Source: Parageobacillus sp. KH3-4 (GTDB lineage: Bacteria; Bacillota; Bacilli; Bacillales; Anoxybacillaceae). Taken from it: 64,000 nucleotides of DNA. Numbering within the stretch: position 1 is the first letter of the stretch; each line of letters opens with the position of its first letter. The position numbers and the translations under genes were made by a program. Location of the stretch: contig NZ_AP025627.1 of assembly GCF_022846435.1 (NCBI RefSeq), positions 840,001-904,000 on the forward strand, given 5' to 3'. Below the pieces are notes generated by a model. The model had not been told where the DNA came from and searched no databases. It worked only from the letters and a program-made list of their open reading frames with translations. This document shows, piece by piece, positions 29,212-38,711 of this stretch.

Positions 29212-30192
29212 ATGGAGCGGAAAAATGAAAAAATTATTTTGTTTCCTCGCACTAAGGAACGCCTTGTTGAAGAGGGGATAAAAGCGTTACAGGCAAAGCG
29301 ATATCATGAAGCGCTTCGTTTTTTTCACGAGGCGGAACAGCTTGGCGAGCACAGTTTTCATGTAAAACTTAGCATTGTCGTTTGCTTTTGTGAATTAGGC
29401 GAATTTTCTGAGGCTGAGCATCGCTGTCGAATGCTGCTTCGAGAAAACGGAGAAGATGTAGAACTTTTGCAAATGTATTTATCGATCTTGATGCAGCTGC
29501 GGCGATACGAGCAAGCTGAAACTGTAATACGTCAGGCGTTGCGCCGGCATTCTCTTCCGTCTGCGGTCAGAGAGCATTTGTTGCGCTTGCTTCATTTCAG
29601 CCGACAGATGAACGAACGCCGCCTGCCGTCTGCCGAACAAGATAGTGTTCAGCAGCTGCTTTCGTCAAGCGATATTACTGAGCATATGAAAGTGATCAAG
29701 CGGTTAGAAAACGAAGATATTACTCCTGTTCTCTTTATCTTGAAACAATATTTGCTGAACAAAGCAAATAATCCGATAACAAAAACGATGGTTTTACGCT
29801 TGCTTACGTCAAAAAATGTATCTGATGTTGTAACGGTCGAAAAGTTTGGAAAAACAATGGAAGTCATACCGGCAAAGTTGAACGAGCGTTCACAAACAAC
29901 GTTTGCCTTAAACGTTTTGCGACAATTGGAAAATAAGTTAGCAAGCAAAAATCCAAGCTTATATGAAGTGGCTGTAGATATTTGGCTACGTTATACGTAT
30001 ATTCTTTATCCATTTTTACCAGATCCTGCTTCACTTGACGAGTGGGTCGCGGCGCTTCATCTCGCTGCCTGCCAATTTCAAGGAATGCGAACAACTTCGG
30101 AAAAAATTGCCCATATGTACCATGTTCAGGCCCGAGACATTGACTTTCTTTGCAAAAAACTTTACGAAGCTGAGAAAATTTCCTACTTTTGA
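29212..30192 (+). CDS. ysoA: Tetratricopeptide-repeat protein YsoA
   Basis: 326 residues, cytosolic. The N-terminal half has TPR-like helical repeats (EEGIKALQAKRYHEALRFFHEAEQLGEHSFHVKLSIVVCFCELGEFSEAEHRC and the next repeat), a scaffold for protein contacts. The C-terminal half is helical without a known motif. It corresponds by position, between leuD and tig, to B. subtilis ysoA, whose function is unknown. ATG 29212 gives MERKNEKIILFPRTKE. In-frame starts upstream (29149, 29197) fall in or near the promoter or lack a good site. The site used here (GGGG) is modest. Confidence 0.85.
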   Translation: MERKNEKIILFPRTKERLVEEGIKALQAKRYHEALRFFHEAEQLGEHSFHVKLSIVVCFCELGEFSEAEHRCRMLLRENGEDVELLQMYLSILMQLRRYEQAETVIRQALRRHSLPSAVREHLLRLLHFSRQMNERRLPSAEQDSVQQLLSSSDITEHMKVIKRLENEDITPVLFILKQYLLNKANNPITKTMVLRLLTSKNVSDVVTVEKFGKTMEVIPAKLNERSQTTFALNVLRQLENKLASKNPSLYEVAVDIWLRYTYILYPFLPDPASLDEWVAALHLAACQFQGMRTTSEKIAHMYHVQARDIDFLCKKLYEAEKISYF

Positions 30193-30206
30193 TTATTCCG
30201 TTCGTA

Positions 30207-30234
30207 TTGAAACATCATCGTTCTATGTTATAAT
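30207..30234 (+). promoter_or_regulatory. Sigma-A promoter of tig
   Basis: TTGAAA (30207-30212), 16 nt, TATAAT (30229-30234). It predicts a leader of about 115 nt. Confidence 0.7.
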
Positions 30235-30293
30235 ATAATGGTTGTATTGCGTATATATTTTTACGTTTTCACTACATATATGGAAATAATAAA

Positions 30294-30329
30294 AAGATAA
30301 TGAAAAAATAGAGAGATTTTCATTATCTT
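30294..30329 (+). repeat. 13-bp inverted repeat in the tig leader
   Basis: AAGATAATGAAAA / TTTTCATTATCTT, a perfect 13-bp stem with a 10-nt loop, ending 27 nt before the tig start codon. No proper T-run follows, so it is not a plain terminator. Confidence 0.7.
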
Positions 30330-30355
30330 AACGATTTTTAGTTGGAGGGAATATT

Positions 30356-31642
30356 ATGTCAGTAAAATGGGAAAAGCTTGAAGGACATGAAGGCGTTCTT
30401 ACTGTCGAAGTGGACGCGGAAAAAGTAAATGAAGGACTGGATGCGGCGTTTAAAAAAGTAGTGAAAAACATCACTGTTCCAGGATTCCGCAAAGGAAAAG
30501 TACCGCGCGTTATTTTTGAAAAACGCTTTGGGGTAGAAGCGCTATATCAAGATGCACTGGATATTTTATTGCCGGAAGCGTATGCAAAGGCAGTGGAAGA
30601 AGCGGGAATTGAACCTGTTGATGTTCCAAAAATTGACATTGAGCAAATGGAAAAAGGAAAAAGCCTTATTTTTACAGCAAGAGTGACAGTAAAACCGGAA
30701 GTGAAACTTGGGCAATATAAAGGGTTAGAAGTAGAAAAAATGGATGCTACCGTTACAGAGGAAGATGTGGAAAACGAATTGAAACGTCTTCAAGAAAACT
30801 ACGCGGAGCTTGTCGTAAAGGAAGACGGTAAAATCGAAAAAGGCGATACAGCGGTGATCGATTTCGAAGGTTTTGTGGATGGCAAGCCGTTTGAAGGAGG
30901 AAAAGCGGAAAATTACTCGCTTGAAATCGGCTCCGGCGTATTCATTCCAGGGTTTGAAGATCAATTGGTCGGCATGAAAGCAGGAGAAGAAAAAGAAATT
31001 GAAGTGACGTTCCCTGAAGAATACCATGCAAAAGAATTAGCAGGTAAACCTGCGACATTTAAAGTCAAAGTACATGAAGTAAAAGCAAAACAGCTTCCAG
31101 CATTGGATGATGAATTCGCCAAAGACGTCGATGATGAAGTGGAAACATTGGAGCAATTAAAAGAAAAAATCCGCGCAAGACTTGAAGAAACGAAAAAGAA
31201 TGAAGCGGAAACGGCGCTTCGTGACGCGGTTGTCGAAAAGGCAGCGGAAAACGCGGAAATTGATATTCCAGAAGTAATGGTGAAAAACGAAACAGACCGC
31301 ATGTTGCGCGAATTTGATCAACGTTTGCAAATGCAAGGTTTAAACCTTGACCTTTATTATCAATTCTCTGGCCAAGATGAAGCGGCATTGCGTGAACAAA
31401 TGAAAGAGGACGCGGAAAAACGCGTTCGTGTTGCGCTAACATTAGAAGCGATTGCAAAAGCAGAAAATATTGAAGTAACGGAAGAAGAAGTGAATGAAGA
31501 ACTAGAAAAAATGGCAAAAACGTACAATCTGGAAATAGAAAAATTAAAAGAGCTATTAGGAAATCTTGAAGGCGTCAAAGAAGATTTGAAATGGCGAAAA
31601 ACGATCGATTTCCTTGTAGAGCACAGCAAAGTTGCGGCATAA
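30356..31642 (+). CDS. tig: Trigger factor, ribosome-associated chaperone
   Basis: 428 residues. It binds ribosomal protein L23 at the exit tunnel and shields new chains. The ribosome-binding signature GFRKGKVP is near residue 44 in the N-terminal domain. The FKBP-type prolyl isomerase domain is seen at about 150-245 ([28 protein letters not shown]...[11 protein letters not shown]). The rest is the helical C-terminal chaperone cradle. RBS GGAGGGA before ATG 30356. It precedes clpX, as is widespread. Confidence 0.97.
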   Translation: MSVKWEKLEGHEGVLTVEVDAEKVNEGLDAAFKKVVKNITVPGFRKGKVPRVIFEKRFGVEALYQDALDILLPEAYAKAVEEAGIEPVDVPKIDIEQMEKGKSLIFTARVTVKPEVKLGQYKGLEVEKMDATVTEEDVENELKRLQENYAELVVKEDGKIEKGDTAVIDFEGFVDGKPFEGGKAENYSLEIGSGVFIPGFEDQLVGMKAGEEKEIEVTFPEEYHAKELAGKPATFKVKVHEVKAKQLPALDDEFAKDVDDEVETLEQLKEKIRARLEETKKNEAETALRDAVVEKAAENAEIDIPEVMVKNETDRMLREFDQRLQMQGLNLDLYYQFSGQDEAALREQMKEDAEKRVRVALTLEAIAKAENIEVTEEEVNEELEKMAKTYNLEIEKLKELLGNLEGVKEDLKWRKTIDFLVEHSKVAA

Positions 31643-31649
31643 TATATAA

Positions 31650-31684
31650 GGAACAAGGCGCGAGTGTTCGTGCCTTGTTCTTTC
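31650..31684 (+). terminator. Terminator of tig
   Basis: GGAACAAGGC / GCCTTGTTCT stem with a 12-nt loop, then TTTC. Confidence 0.75.
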
Positions 31685-31742
31685 ATAACAAAAAGTGAGT
31701 GTGATGAAGAATTTTCTAATTTTTCTAACGCGTTATATTTTT

Positions 31743-31783
31743 TATTGGTCTTTTGGAGATCATTTATGATAAAATGACCAATA
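31743..31783. repeat. Nested dyad upstream of clpX
   Basis: Outer 8-bp arms TATTGGTC (31743-31750) / GACCAATA (31776-31783) and inner ATCAT / ATGAT around a 2-nt centre. It lies about 80 nt before clpX, where a promoter is expected, so it may be an operator or a leader hairpin. Confidence 0.5.
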
Positions 31784-31860
31784 CATAAGTTTGTCGGCAA
31801 AGTTTTGTGGAAGTGAATAAAATACATATAAGTTGTGCTATATGGCAAGGGGTGAAGATG

Positions 31861-33123
31861 ATGTTTAAATTTAATGATGAAAAAGGGCAGTTAAAGTGTT
31901 CATTTTGCGGAAAAACGCAAGATCAAGTCCGCAAGCTCGTTGCTGGTCCCGGTGTATACATATGCGATGAATGCATCGAGCTATGCACGGAGATTGTGGA
32001 AGAAGAGTTAGGAAATGAAGAGGAATTTGAATTTAAAGATATTCCGAAGCCGAAAGAAATTCGCGAAATTTTAGATGAATATGTCATCGGCCAAGATGAA
32101 GCGAAAAAATCGTTAGCAGTCGCCGTTTACAATCATTATAAACGGATTAATTCCGGCAGTAAAATCGATGATGTCGAATTATCGAAAAGCAACATTTTAA
32201 TGATTGGGCCGACAGGAAGCGGAAAAACACTGCTTGCGCAAACATTGGCGCGCATTTTAAATGTGCCGTTTGCGATTGCCGACGCGACATCGCTTACGGA
32301 AGCAGGGTACGTCGGGGAAGATGTGGAAAACATTTTGCTCAAGCTTATTCAGGCAGCAGATTATGATGTGGAACGGGCGGAAAAAGGAATTATTTATATC
32401 GATGAAATCGATAAAATCGCCCGTAAATCGGAAAACCCGTCGATTACGCGCGATGTATCTGGCGAAGGCGTACAGCAGGCGTTATTAAAAATTTTAGAGG
32501 GAACGATTGCGAGTGTCCCGCCTCAAGGCGGCCGCAAACATCCGCATCAAGAGTTTATCCAAATTGACACGACGAACATTTTGTTTATTTGCGGCGGTGC
32601 GTTTGATGGAATTGAACCGATTATTAAACGCCGTTTAGGGAAAAAAGTAATCGGTTTCGGCGCAGATATCCAGCAGTCGGAAGTAGACGAGAAGAATTTA
32701 TTGTCCAAAGTGCTTCCAGAAGATTTATTAAAGTTTGGGCTCATTCCGGAGTTTATTGGCCGCCTTCCGGTTATCACCACGTTAGAGCCGCTTGATGAGC
32801 AGGCGCTTGTAGATATATTAACGAAACCAAAAAACGCGATTGTGAAACAATATCAAAAAATGCTCGAACTCGACGGGGTCGAGCTTGAATTTGAAAAAGA
32901 AGCGCTGCGCGAAATTGCGAAAAAAGCAATTGAACGCAAAACAGGAGCGCGCGGTCTTCGCTCGATCATTGAAGGAATTATGCTCGATGTCATGTTCGAG
33001 CTTCCATCTCGCGAAGATGTGCAAAAATGTATTATTACTGTAGAGACGGTCCGCGGCAATGAACCGCCAAAACTCATTCGCCATGACGGAACCGTAGTGG
33101 AGGGACGGAAAACGTCCGCGTAA
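31861..33123 (+). CDS. clpX: ClpXP ATP-dependent unfoldase ClpX
   Basis: 420 residues, the same as B. subtilis ClpX. The N-terminal zinc-binding domain has [10 protein letters not shown]...ICDECIELC. The AAA+ core has Walker A GPTGSGKT (about 119), Walker [11 protein letters not shown] and the C-terminal sensor segment [16 protein letters not shown]. The IGF loop that docks on ClpP is visible (KKVIGFGA). It unfolds substrates and feeds them to ClpP. Two adjacent ATGs (31858, 31861) follow AAGGGGTGA. The second gives the common MFKFN start. Confidence 0.97.
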   Translation: MFKFNDEKGQLKCSFCGKTQDQVRKLVAGPGVYICDECIELCTEIVEEELGNEEEFEFKDIPKPKEIREILDEYVIGQDEAKKSLAVAVYNHYKRINSGSKIDDVELSKSNILMIGPTGSGKTLLAQTLARILNVPFAIADATSLTEAGYVGEDVENILLKLIQAADYDVERAEKGIIYIDEIDKIARKSENPSITRDVSGEGVQQALLKILEGTIASVPPQGGRKHPHQEFIQIDTTNILFICGGAFDGIEPIIKRRLGKKVIGFGADIQQSEVDEKNLLSKVLPEDLLKFGLIPEFIGRLPVITTLEPLDEQALVDILTKPKNAIVKQYQKMLELDGVELEFEKEALREIAKKAIERKTGARGLRSIIEGIMLDVMFELPSREDVQKCIITVETVRGNEPPKLIRHDGTVVEGRKTSA

Positions 33124-33136
33124 TATTCTTAGCAGG

Positions 33137-33167
33137 AACTGCCTTATAAAAGGCGGTTTCTTTTTTG
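33137..33167 (+). terminator. Terminator of clpX
   Basis: AACTGCCTT / AAGGCGGTT stem (one G-T pair), 4-nt loop, TTTTTT tail. Confidence 0.8.
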
Positions 33168-33195
33168 TTTATTCCTGCCTTTTCACGGAGATACT
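33167..33195 (+). promoter_or_regulatory. Putative sigma-F promoter of lonB
   Basis: GTTTA (33167-33171), 15 nt, GGAGATACT (33187-33195). The -10 fits GGnnAnAnT exactly and the -35 is close to GYATA. B. subtilis lonB is a known forespore sigma-F gene. Confidence 0.6.
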
Positions 33196-33235
33196 ATCAT
33201 ACTACATACTATTGGAAGGCAGGAGGATTTCAGAA

Positions 33236-34906
33236 ATGAACTGGACAAACGTTGTGCTATTGATACAACTGTTTTTCGGGATTATTATCGGTCTTTATTT
33301 TTGGAATTTGCTTAAGAACCAGCGAATCCAAAAAGTGTCGATCGATAAGGAATCGCGAAAAGAAATGGAGCAATTGCGGAAACTTCGATCCATTTCGTTA
33401 ACGGAACCGCTGGCGGAAAAAGTAAGGCCGAAAAGTTTTGACGATATTGTCGGCCAAGAAGATGGAATCAAGGCGCTAAAGGCGGCGCTATGCGGCCCAA
33501 ACCCGCAGCATGTCATTATTTACGGACCTCCTGGCGTTGGAAAAACAGCTGCGGCTCGTCTTGTGTTGGAAGAGGCGAAAAAAAACCCGCTTTCTCCTTT
33601 TAAAAAGAATGCCGCATTTGTTGAATTAGATGCAACGACAGCGCGGTTTGACGAACGCGGAATCGCCGATCCGTTAATCGGATCTGTGCATGATCCCATT
33701 TATCAAGGGGCTGGAGCGATGGGGCAAGCGGGTATTCCGCAGCCAAAGCAAGGAGCGGTAACGAATGCGCACGGTGGGATTTTATTTATTGATGAAATTG
33801 GGGAGCTTCATCCGATTCAAATGAATAAATTGCTGAAAGTGCTTGAAGACCGAAAAGTATTTTTTGAAAGTGCCTATTATAGCAAGGAAAATCCGCAAAT
33901 TCCAAGCCACATTCATGATATTTTCCAAAATGGGCTTCCTGCAGATTTCCGGCTTGTTGGCGCGACGACGAGAACGCCGAACGAAATTCCTCCGGCTATT
34001 CGCTCGCGATGTTTGGAAGTGTTTTTCCGCGAGCTCGACCAAGATGAAATTGCGCTCATCGCGAAAAAAGCAGCGGACAAAATACGTTTAAAAGTATCGG
34101 AAAATGGGATTCGCATTCTTGCGTCTTATGCACGAAACGGGCGGGAAGCGGTGAACATCATGCAAATTGCCGCGGGAATCGCTATTTCCGAAAACCGTGA
34201 AACGATTTTAGATAAAGATATTGAATGGGTGATCCACTCCAGTCAACTGTCACCGCGGCATGAAAAGAAAATCGCAGGAAAACCGTCGGTCGGGATGGTG
34301 AACGGTCTGGCGGTATGCGGACCGAATACGGGAACGATTTTGGAAATTGAAGTGGCTGCATTGCCGGCAAAAGAAAAAGGAACTGTTCACATTACTGGCA
34401 TCGTCGAAGAGGAAAGGATTGGAACTCAGGAAAAATCAATTCGCCGCAAAAGCATGGCAAAGGGTTCCATTGAAAATGTCATCACTGTATTGCGCACGAT
34501 GGGAGTACCTGCGGACCGTTATGATATTCATGTGAATTTTCCTGGAGGCATTCCAATCGATGGCCCGTCCGCGGGAGTGGCGATAGCAACCGGAATTTAT
34601 TCGGCGATTTATCAAATACCTGTCGATTGTATGACAGCGATGACAGGGGAAATCAGCATTCACGGTTATGTCAAGCCGGTGGGCGGAATTTTTCCAAAAG
34701 TAAAAGCGGCGAAACAGGCGGGAGCAAAAAAAGTGATCGTTCCGTTAGAAAATATGCAAGCCATTTTACGAGAAATGAAAGAGATCGAGATTATTCCGGT
34801 CCGGCGTTTAGATGAAGTGTTTGCTATTGTATTCGGAAAAAATTTTATCCAGCACGACAGTGTCATCCCAGCCGCTACCGATTGCTCCAAAACAAAATCC
34901 ATATAG
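33236..34906 (+). CDS. lonB: Lon-like membrane-associated protease LonB
   Basis: 556 residues (B. subtilis about 552). An N-terminal membrane helix (LIQLFFGIIIGLYFWNLL) replaces the usual Lon substrate-binding domain. The AAA+ domain has GPPGVGKT near 100 and Walker B GILFIDEIGEL. The C-terminal Lon protease domain has the Ser in PIDGPSAGVAIA and the Lys in AGAKKVIVP. It acts in the forespore in B. subtilis. ATG 33236 after AGGAGG, giving MNWTNVV, is preferred to an in-frame upstream ATG at 33212. A sigma-F-like promoter is upstream. Confidence 0.96.
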   Translation: MNWTNVVLLIQLFFGIIIGLYFWNLLKNQRIQKVSIDKESRKEMEQLRKLRSISLTEPLAEKVRPKSFDDIVGQEDGIKALKAALCGPNPQHVIIYGPPGVGKTAAARLVLEEAKKNPLSPFKKNAAFVELDATTARFDERGIADPLIGSVHDPIYQGAGAMGQAGIPQPKQGAVTNAHGGILFIDEIGELHPIQMNKLLKVLEDRKVFFESAYYSKENPQIPSHIHDIFQNGLPADFRLVGATTRTPNEIPPAIRSRCLEVFFRELDQDEIALIAKKAADKIRLKVSENGIRILASYARNGREAVNIMQIAAGIAISENRETILDKDIEWVIHSSQLSPRHEKKIAGKPSVGMVNGLAVCGPNTGTILEIEVAALPAKEKGTVHITGIVEEERIGTQEKSIRRKSMAKGSIENVITVLRTMGVPADRYDIHVNFPGGIPIDGPSAGVAIATGIYSAIYQIPVDCMTAMTGEISIHGYVKPVGGIFPKVKAAKQAGAKKVIVPLENMQAILREMKEIEIIPVRRLDEVFAIVFGKNFIQHDSVIPAATDCSKTKSI

Positions 34907-34918
34907 TGTAGCGGTCGA

Positions 34919-34965
34919 TACGACTTCGACGAAATAAAAAACGTGTCGAAGTCGATTTTTCTTTG
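34919..34965 (+). terminator. Terminator of lonB
   Basis: GACTTCGAC / GTCGAAGTC stem with a 13-nt loop and a TTTTTCTTT tail. Confidence 0.8.
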
Positions 34966-35045
34966 TATTATTTTGTATTATGTATTCATAAGCGAGATTG
35001 CTGTCCGTTTCACCCCATAGATGCATTCCTTTTGCGTCGTGGAAT

Positions 35046-35075
35046 TTTACAAACAGGGCTGCCGTGCTATACAAT
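35046..35075 (+). promoter_or_regulatory. Candidate sigma-A promoter of lonA
   Basis: TTTACA (35046-35051), 18 nt, TACAAT (35070-35075); TATACA at 35068 is an alternative -10 with 16 nt. Confidence 0.55.
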
Positions 35076-35109
35076 AGACGAATAGAAGCGAGATATGGAG
35101 GTGTTCGCG

Positions 35110-37431
35110 GTGAAAAAGAAAGAGCTGATCGTTCCCCTCTTGCCGCTAAGAGGATTGCTTGTTTTTCCAACGATGGTGTTGCATCTAGATGTAGGGCGAG
35201 AAAAATCGGTGAGGGCGCTTGAAAAAGCGATGGTAGAAGATCATATCATTTTGTTGACATCGCAAAAAGATGTTTCCATTGATGAGCCCGATATGGATGA
35301 TTTATATAAAATGGGGACACTTGCGCGCGTAAAACAATTGCTTAAACTTCCAAACGGAACATTTCGCGTGTTGGTGGAAGGAATTGCGCGGGCGATCATC
35401 ACTGAGATAGTAAGTGAAGAACCGCATTTTATGGTAAAAGTAGAAAAGTTTGTGGACCGTGCGGTGAAAGATTTAGAAGATGAAGCGCTGAAACGGACGA
35501 TGCTTGAATATTTTGAACAATACATAAACTTATCGAAAAGATTGTCCGCTGATATTTATGCTTCGATTGCGGATATTGACGAACCGGGGCGGATGGCGGA
35601 TATTATCGCTTCCCATTTGCCGCTGAAGCTTGAAGAAAAACAACGCATTCTCGAAATGATCGATGTGAAAGAACGCGTCCATAAGATTATTCAAATTCTT
35701 CACAATGAAAAAGAAGTACTGCAGCTTGAGAAAAAGATTAGCATGCGCGTCAAGCAATCGATGGAGCGCACACAAAAAGAATACTATTTGCGCGAACAAA
35801 TGAAGGCGATTCAAAAGGAACTCGGTGAAAAAGAAGGAAAAGCGGGAGAAGTCGAGACATTAAAAGAAAAAATTGAAGCGGCCGGGATGCCGAGCCATGT
35901 GAAAGAAACGGCGCTCAAAGAGCTTGACCGTTATGAAAAAATTCCGGCGACATCGGCGGAAAGCGCGGTGATTCGCAATTATTTAGACTGGCTCATTGCG
36001 CTTCCTTGGTCAACGCAAACGGAAGATATTCACGATATTAAACGGGCGGAAGCCATATTAAACGAAGAACATTACGGCTTGGAAAAAGTAAAAGAGCGCG
36101 TGCTCGAATTTCTATCTGTGCAGCAATTAACAAAATCGCTAAAAGGCCCGATTCTTTGCTTGGCGGGCCCGCCGGGAGTCGGGAAAACGTCGCTTGCCCG
36201 TTCGATTGCCAAATCTCTTAACCGCCGCTTCGTCCGCATTTCGCTGGGAGGCGTCCGCGATGAATCGGAAATTCGCGGCCACCGTCGCACATATGTCGGC
36301 GCGATGCCAGGGCGCATCATTCAAGGGATGAAAAAAGCAGGAACGATTAATCCGGTATTTTTATTGGATGAAATTGATAAAATGTCGAGCGATTTTCGCG
36401 GCGATCCGTCCGCGGCGCTTCTGGAAGTGCTGGATCCGGAGCAAAACCATGCGTTTAGCGACCATTATATTGAAGAACCGTACGATTTATCGAAAGTGAT
36501 GTTTATTGCGACGGCAAATAATTTAGCGACAATTCCGCAACCGCTTTTGGATCGTATGGAAATTATTACAATCCCAGGCTATACCGAAGTCGAAAAGCTA
36601 CAAATCGCTAAACGCCATTTGCTTCCAAAACAGCTAAAGGAACATGGACTAAAAAAATCAGCGCTGCAAATACGCGATGACGCGATGATGAGCATTATTC
36701 GCTATTATACAAGGGAAGCGGGTGTGCGCGAATTGGAGCGGCAGCTCGCCGCGATTTGCCGAAAAGCGGCGCGGCTCATCGTTTCCGAGGAGAAAAAACG
36801 CGTCATCATTACCGAGAAAAATGTTGAGGAATTTTTAGGAAAGAGAAAATACCGCTACGGTCAAGTAGAATTAGAAGATCAAGTCGGCGTGGCGACAGGG
36901 CTTGCCTACACGGCTTTTGGCGGCGACACCCTGTCCATTGAAGTATCGCTCGCTCCAGGAAAAGGAAAGCTTGTATTAACAGGAAAATTAGGCGATGTCA
37001 TGAAAGAATCGGCGCAAGCGGCGTTTAGCTACGTCCGTTCTCGCGCTGAACAGCTTGGAATTGACCCGGAATTTCATGAAAAATACGATATTCATATTCA
37101 CGTACCGGAAGGAGCGGTTCCGAAAGACGGGCCATCGGCTGGGATTACGATTGCGACAGCGCTTATTTCCGCATTGACAGACCGCCCGGTAAGCCGCTTC
37201 GTTGGCATGACGGGAGAAATTACATTGCGCGGTCGCGTGCTTCCGATTGGAGGATTAAAAGAAAAAACGTTAAGCGCCCATCGCGCCGGCTTGAAAAAAG
37301 TGATTTTGCCGAAGGACAATGAAAAAGACTTAGACGATATTCCGGATGTGGTGAAAAAGGATTTACAATTTGTGCTCGTTTCCCATTTAGATGAAGTATT
37401 ACAACATGCATTGGTAGGGGATCAACAATGA
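35110..37431 (+). CDS. lonA: ATP-dependent protease Lon (LonA)
   Basis: 773 residues (B. subtilis 774). LON N-terminal substrate domain ([25 protein letters not shown]), helical linker, AAA+ module with [11 protein letters not shown] (about 350) and FLLDEIDKM, and the protease domain with catalytic Ser in [14 protein letters not shown] and Lys in [11 protein letters not shown]. It degrades misfolded and regulatory proteins. The GTG at 35110 is chosen because GGAGGTG at 35097-35103 is its ribosome site. The in-frame ATG at 35095 lies over that site and cannot use it. The 3' end overlaps engB by ATGA. Confidence 0.97.
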   Translation: MKKKELIVPLLPLRGLLVFPTMVLHLDVGREKSVRALEKAMVEDHIILLTSQKDVSIDEPDMDDLYKMGTLARVKQLLKLPNGTFRVLVEGIARAIITEIVSEEPHFMVKVEKFVDRAVKDLEDEALKRTMLEYFEQYINLSKRLSADIYASIADIDEPGRMADIIASHLPLKLEEKQRILEMIDVKERVHKIIQILHNEKEVLQLEKKISMRVKQSMERTQKEYYLREQMKAIQKELGEKEGKAGEVETLKEKIEAAGMPSHVKETALKELDRYEKIPATSAESAVIRNYLDWLIALPWSTQTEDIHDIKRAEAILNEEHYGLEKVKERVLEFLSVQQLTKSLKGPILCLAGPPGVGKTSLARSIAKSLNRRFVRISLGGVRDESEIRGHRRTYVGAMPGRIIQGMKKAGTINPVFLLDEIDKMSSDFRGDPSAALLEVLDPEQNHAFSDHYIEEPYDLSKVMFIATANNLATIPQPLLDRMEIITIPGYTEVEKLQIAKRHLLPKQLKEHGLKKSALQIRDDAMMSIIRYYTREAGVRELERQLAAICRKAARLIVSEEKKRVIITEKNVEEFLGKRKYRYGQVELEDQVGVATGLAYTAFGGDTLSIEVSLAPGKGKLVLTGKLGDVMKESAQAAFSYVRSRAEQLGIDPEFHEKYDIHIHVPEGAVPKDGPSAGITIATALISALTDRPVSRFVGMTGEITLRGRVLPIGGLKEKTLSAHRAGLKKVILPKDNEKDLDDIPDVVKKDLQFVLVSHLDEVLQHALVGDQQ

Positions 37432-38009
37432 ACGTGACAAAAGCAGAAATCGTCATCAGCGCGGTGAAGCCGGAACAATATCCGGACGGCTTGCTGCCGG
37501 AATTCGCGTTAGCCGGTCGTTCCAATGTCGGCAAATCTTCCTTTATTAATAAAATGATTAACCGAAAAAATTTAGCGCGTACTTCGTCTAAGCCGGGGAA
37601 AACGCAAACGTTAAACTTTTACTTAATTAATGAATCGTTGTACTTTGTCGATGTGCCGGGATATGGATTTGCGAAGGTTTCAAAGAAAGAGCGGGAAGCA
37701 TGGGGGAAAATGATGGAAACGTATTTTACGACAAGAGAACAGCTGCGGGCAGTAGTACTGCTCGTTGACTTGCGCCATCCGCCAACGAAAGACGATGTGA
37801 TGATGTATGAGTTTTTGAAGCATTACGAAATTCCCACGATCATTGTTGCAACAAAAGCCGATAAAGTTCCAAAAGGAAAATGGCAAAAACATCAAAAAGT
37901 TGTGCGCGAAACGCTGAATATCGTTGATGGAGACGAATTGATCGTATTTTCGGCGGAGACAGGGCAAGGAAAAGAAGAAGCGTGGGCGGCGCTAGAACGA
38001 TTTCTTTAA
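37428..38009 (+). CDS. engB: Ribosome biogenesis GTPase EngB (YsxC)
   Basis: 193 residues. A small TRAFAC GTPase needed for late assembly of the 50S subunit. G1 [13 protein letters not shown]2 region [11 protein letters not shown]3 DVPGYG, G4 TKADK and G5 SAETG are all present. It starts within the lonA stop and is probably co-transcribed, as in B. subtilis. Confidence 0.97.
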   Translation: MNVTKAEIVISAVKPEQYPDGLLPEFALAGRSNVGKSSFINKMINRKNLARTSSKPGKTQTLNFYLINESLYFVDVPGYGFAKVSKKEREAWGKMMETYFTTREQLRAVVLLVDLRHPPTKDDVMMYEFLKHYEIPTIIVATKADKVPKGKWQKHQKVVRETLNIVDGDELIVFSAETGQGKEEAWAALERFL

Positions 38010-38012
38010 GCG

Positions 38013-38049
38013 AAAAAACACCAGCAGAAAGGCGGCTGGTGTTTTTTTT
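38013..38049. terminator. Terminator between convergent engB and a membrane-protein gene
   Basis: AACACCAGC / GCTGGTGTT stem with A-run before and T-run after, so it can end transcripts from both directions. Confidence 0.88.
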
Positions 38050-38056
38050 GCATGGA

Positions 38057-38542
38057 TTATTTTCGTTTTATCAATAATATGTATATACCAACAATGATTA
38101 GTCCAAACGGCCAAAATTTCCAAACGGATGAAATGCTCGTTTCTACGATGTGAAACAAATGTGAAAACCGTTCAGAAAACAGCAGGATAAAGGCTAATGC
38201 TAGAAAAAATATGCTTTGGCCGAGCCCATTTTTTGTTTTCCGAGAGCTAAAGAAAAACGCGATGGCAATGATGAGAAAAAACACGCCAACATGGTTTGGC
38301 CAGCGTTTGAACCAGCTTGCAAGTAAAAAATGGAGACCAAATCCAAACAACACGATCCCAGGGAAAATGTGCTGGTATTCGCGTGCCGAGTATGCCTGTG
38401 CGATCAACGCGGTGCCAAAAACGATAAGCAACGCAGGCCAATCTTGAAAGAAACGCAGCGGTGGGAGATGAAGTTGGTTTGCTAAAAAATAAACGCCAAG
38501 TCCAACAAGAATAATGCCAGAAAACGTCGTTTGTTTCTTCAT
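38057..38542 (-). CDS. Small multi-pass membrane protein with LiaI/LiaF-like transmembrane region
   Basis: 161 residues with about six short helices. Paired segments such as GIILVGLGVYFLANQL and PGIVLFGFGLHFLLASW and WPFGLIIVGIYILL resemble the repeated two-helix unit of the LiaI-LiaF-like region (DUF5668), found in envelope-stress proteins. No partner (sensor kinase or LiaF) is near. GGGAGGA precedes the ATG on the minus strand. It is an extra gene between engB and hemA, convergent with engB. Function not known. Confidence 0.75.
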   Translation of the reverse strand: MKKQTTFSGIILVGLGVYFLANQLHLPPLRFFQDWPALLIVFGTALIAQAYSAREYQHIFPGIVLFGFGLHFLLASWFKRWPNHVGVFFLIIAIAFFFSSRKTKNGLGQSIFFLALAFILLFSERFSHLFHIVETSISSVWKFWPFGLIIVGIYILLIKRK

Positions 38543-38656
38543 CGGTTCCTCCCGTTTTTCGACAAACTTTTTTTGTGATACAATGATACTGTATAAAGTT
38601 TATCATATGCTTTCTATCGTGTTCACACTTTTTTCAACAAAGAAAAAAGATACATG

Positions 38657-38665
38657 TGCTATAAT
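38657..38665 (+). promoter_or_regulatory. Extended -10 promoter of the hem operon
   Basis: TGCTATAAT, an extended -10 element with no good -35 at 17 nt. The start would be near 38672, about 40 nt before hemA. Confidence 0.55.
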
Positions 38666-38711
38666 AGAAAAAGACGTTGATTGTACTTGTTTATAAGGGG
38701 GTATAAAGGAA

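Noticed and set aside
35095-35109. ATG at 35095 as start of lonA
   Set aside because: It overlaps the GGAGGTG ribosome site that serves the GTG at 35110, whose product matches the normal LonA N-terminus.
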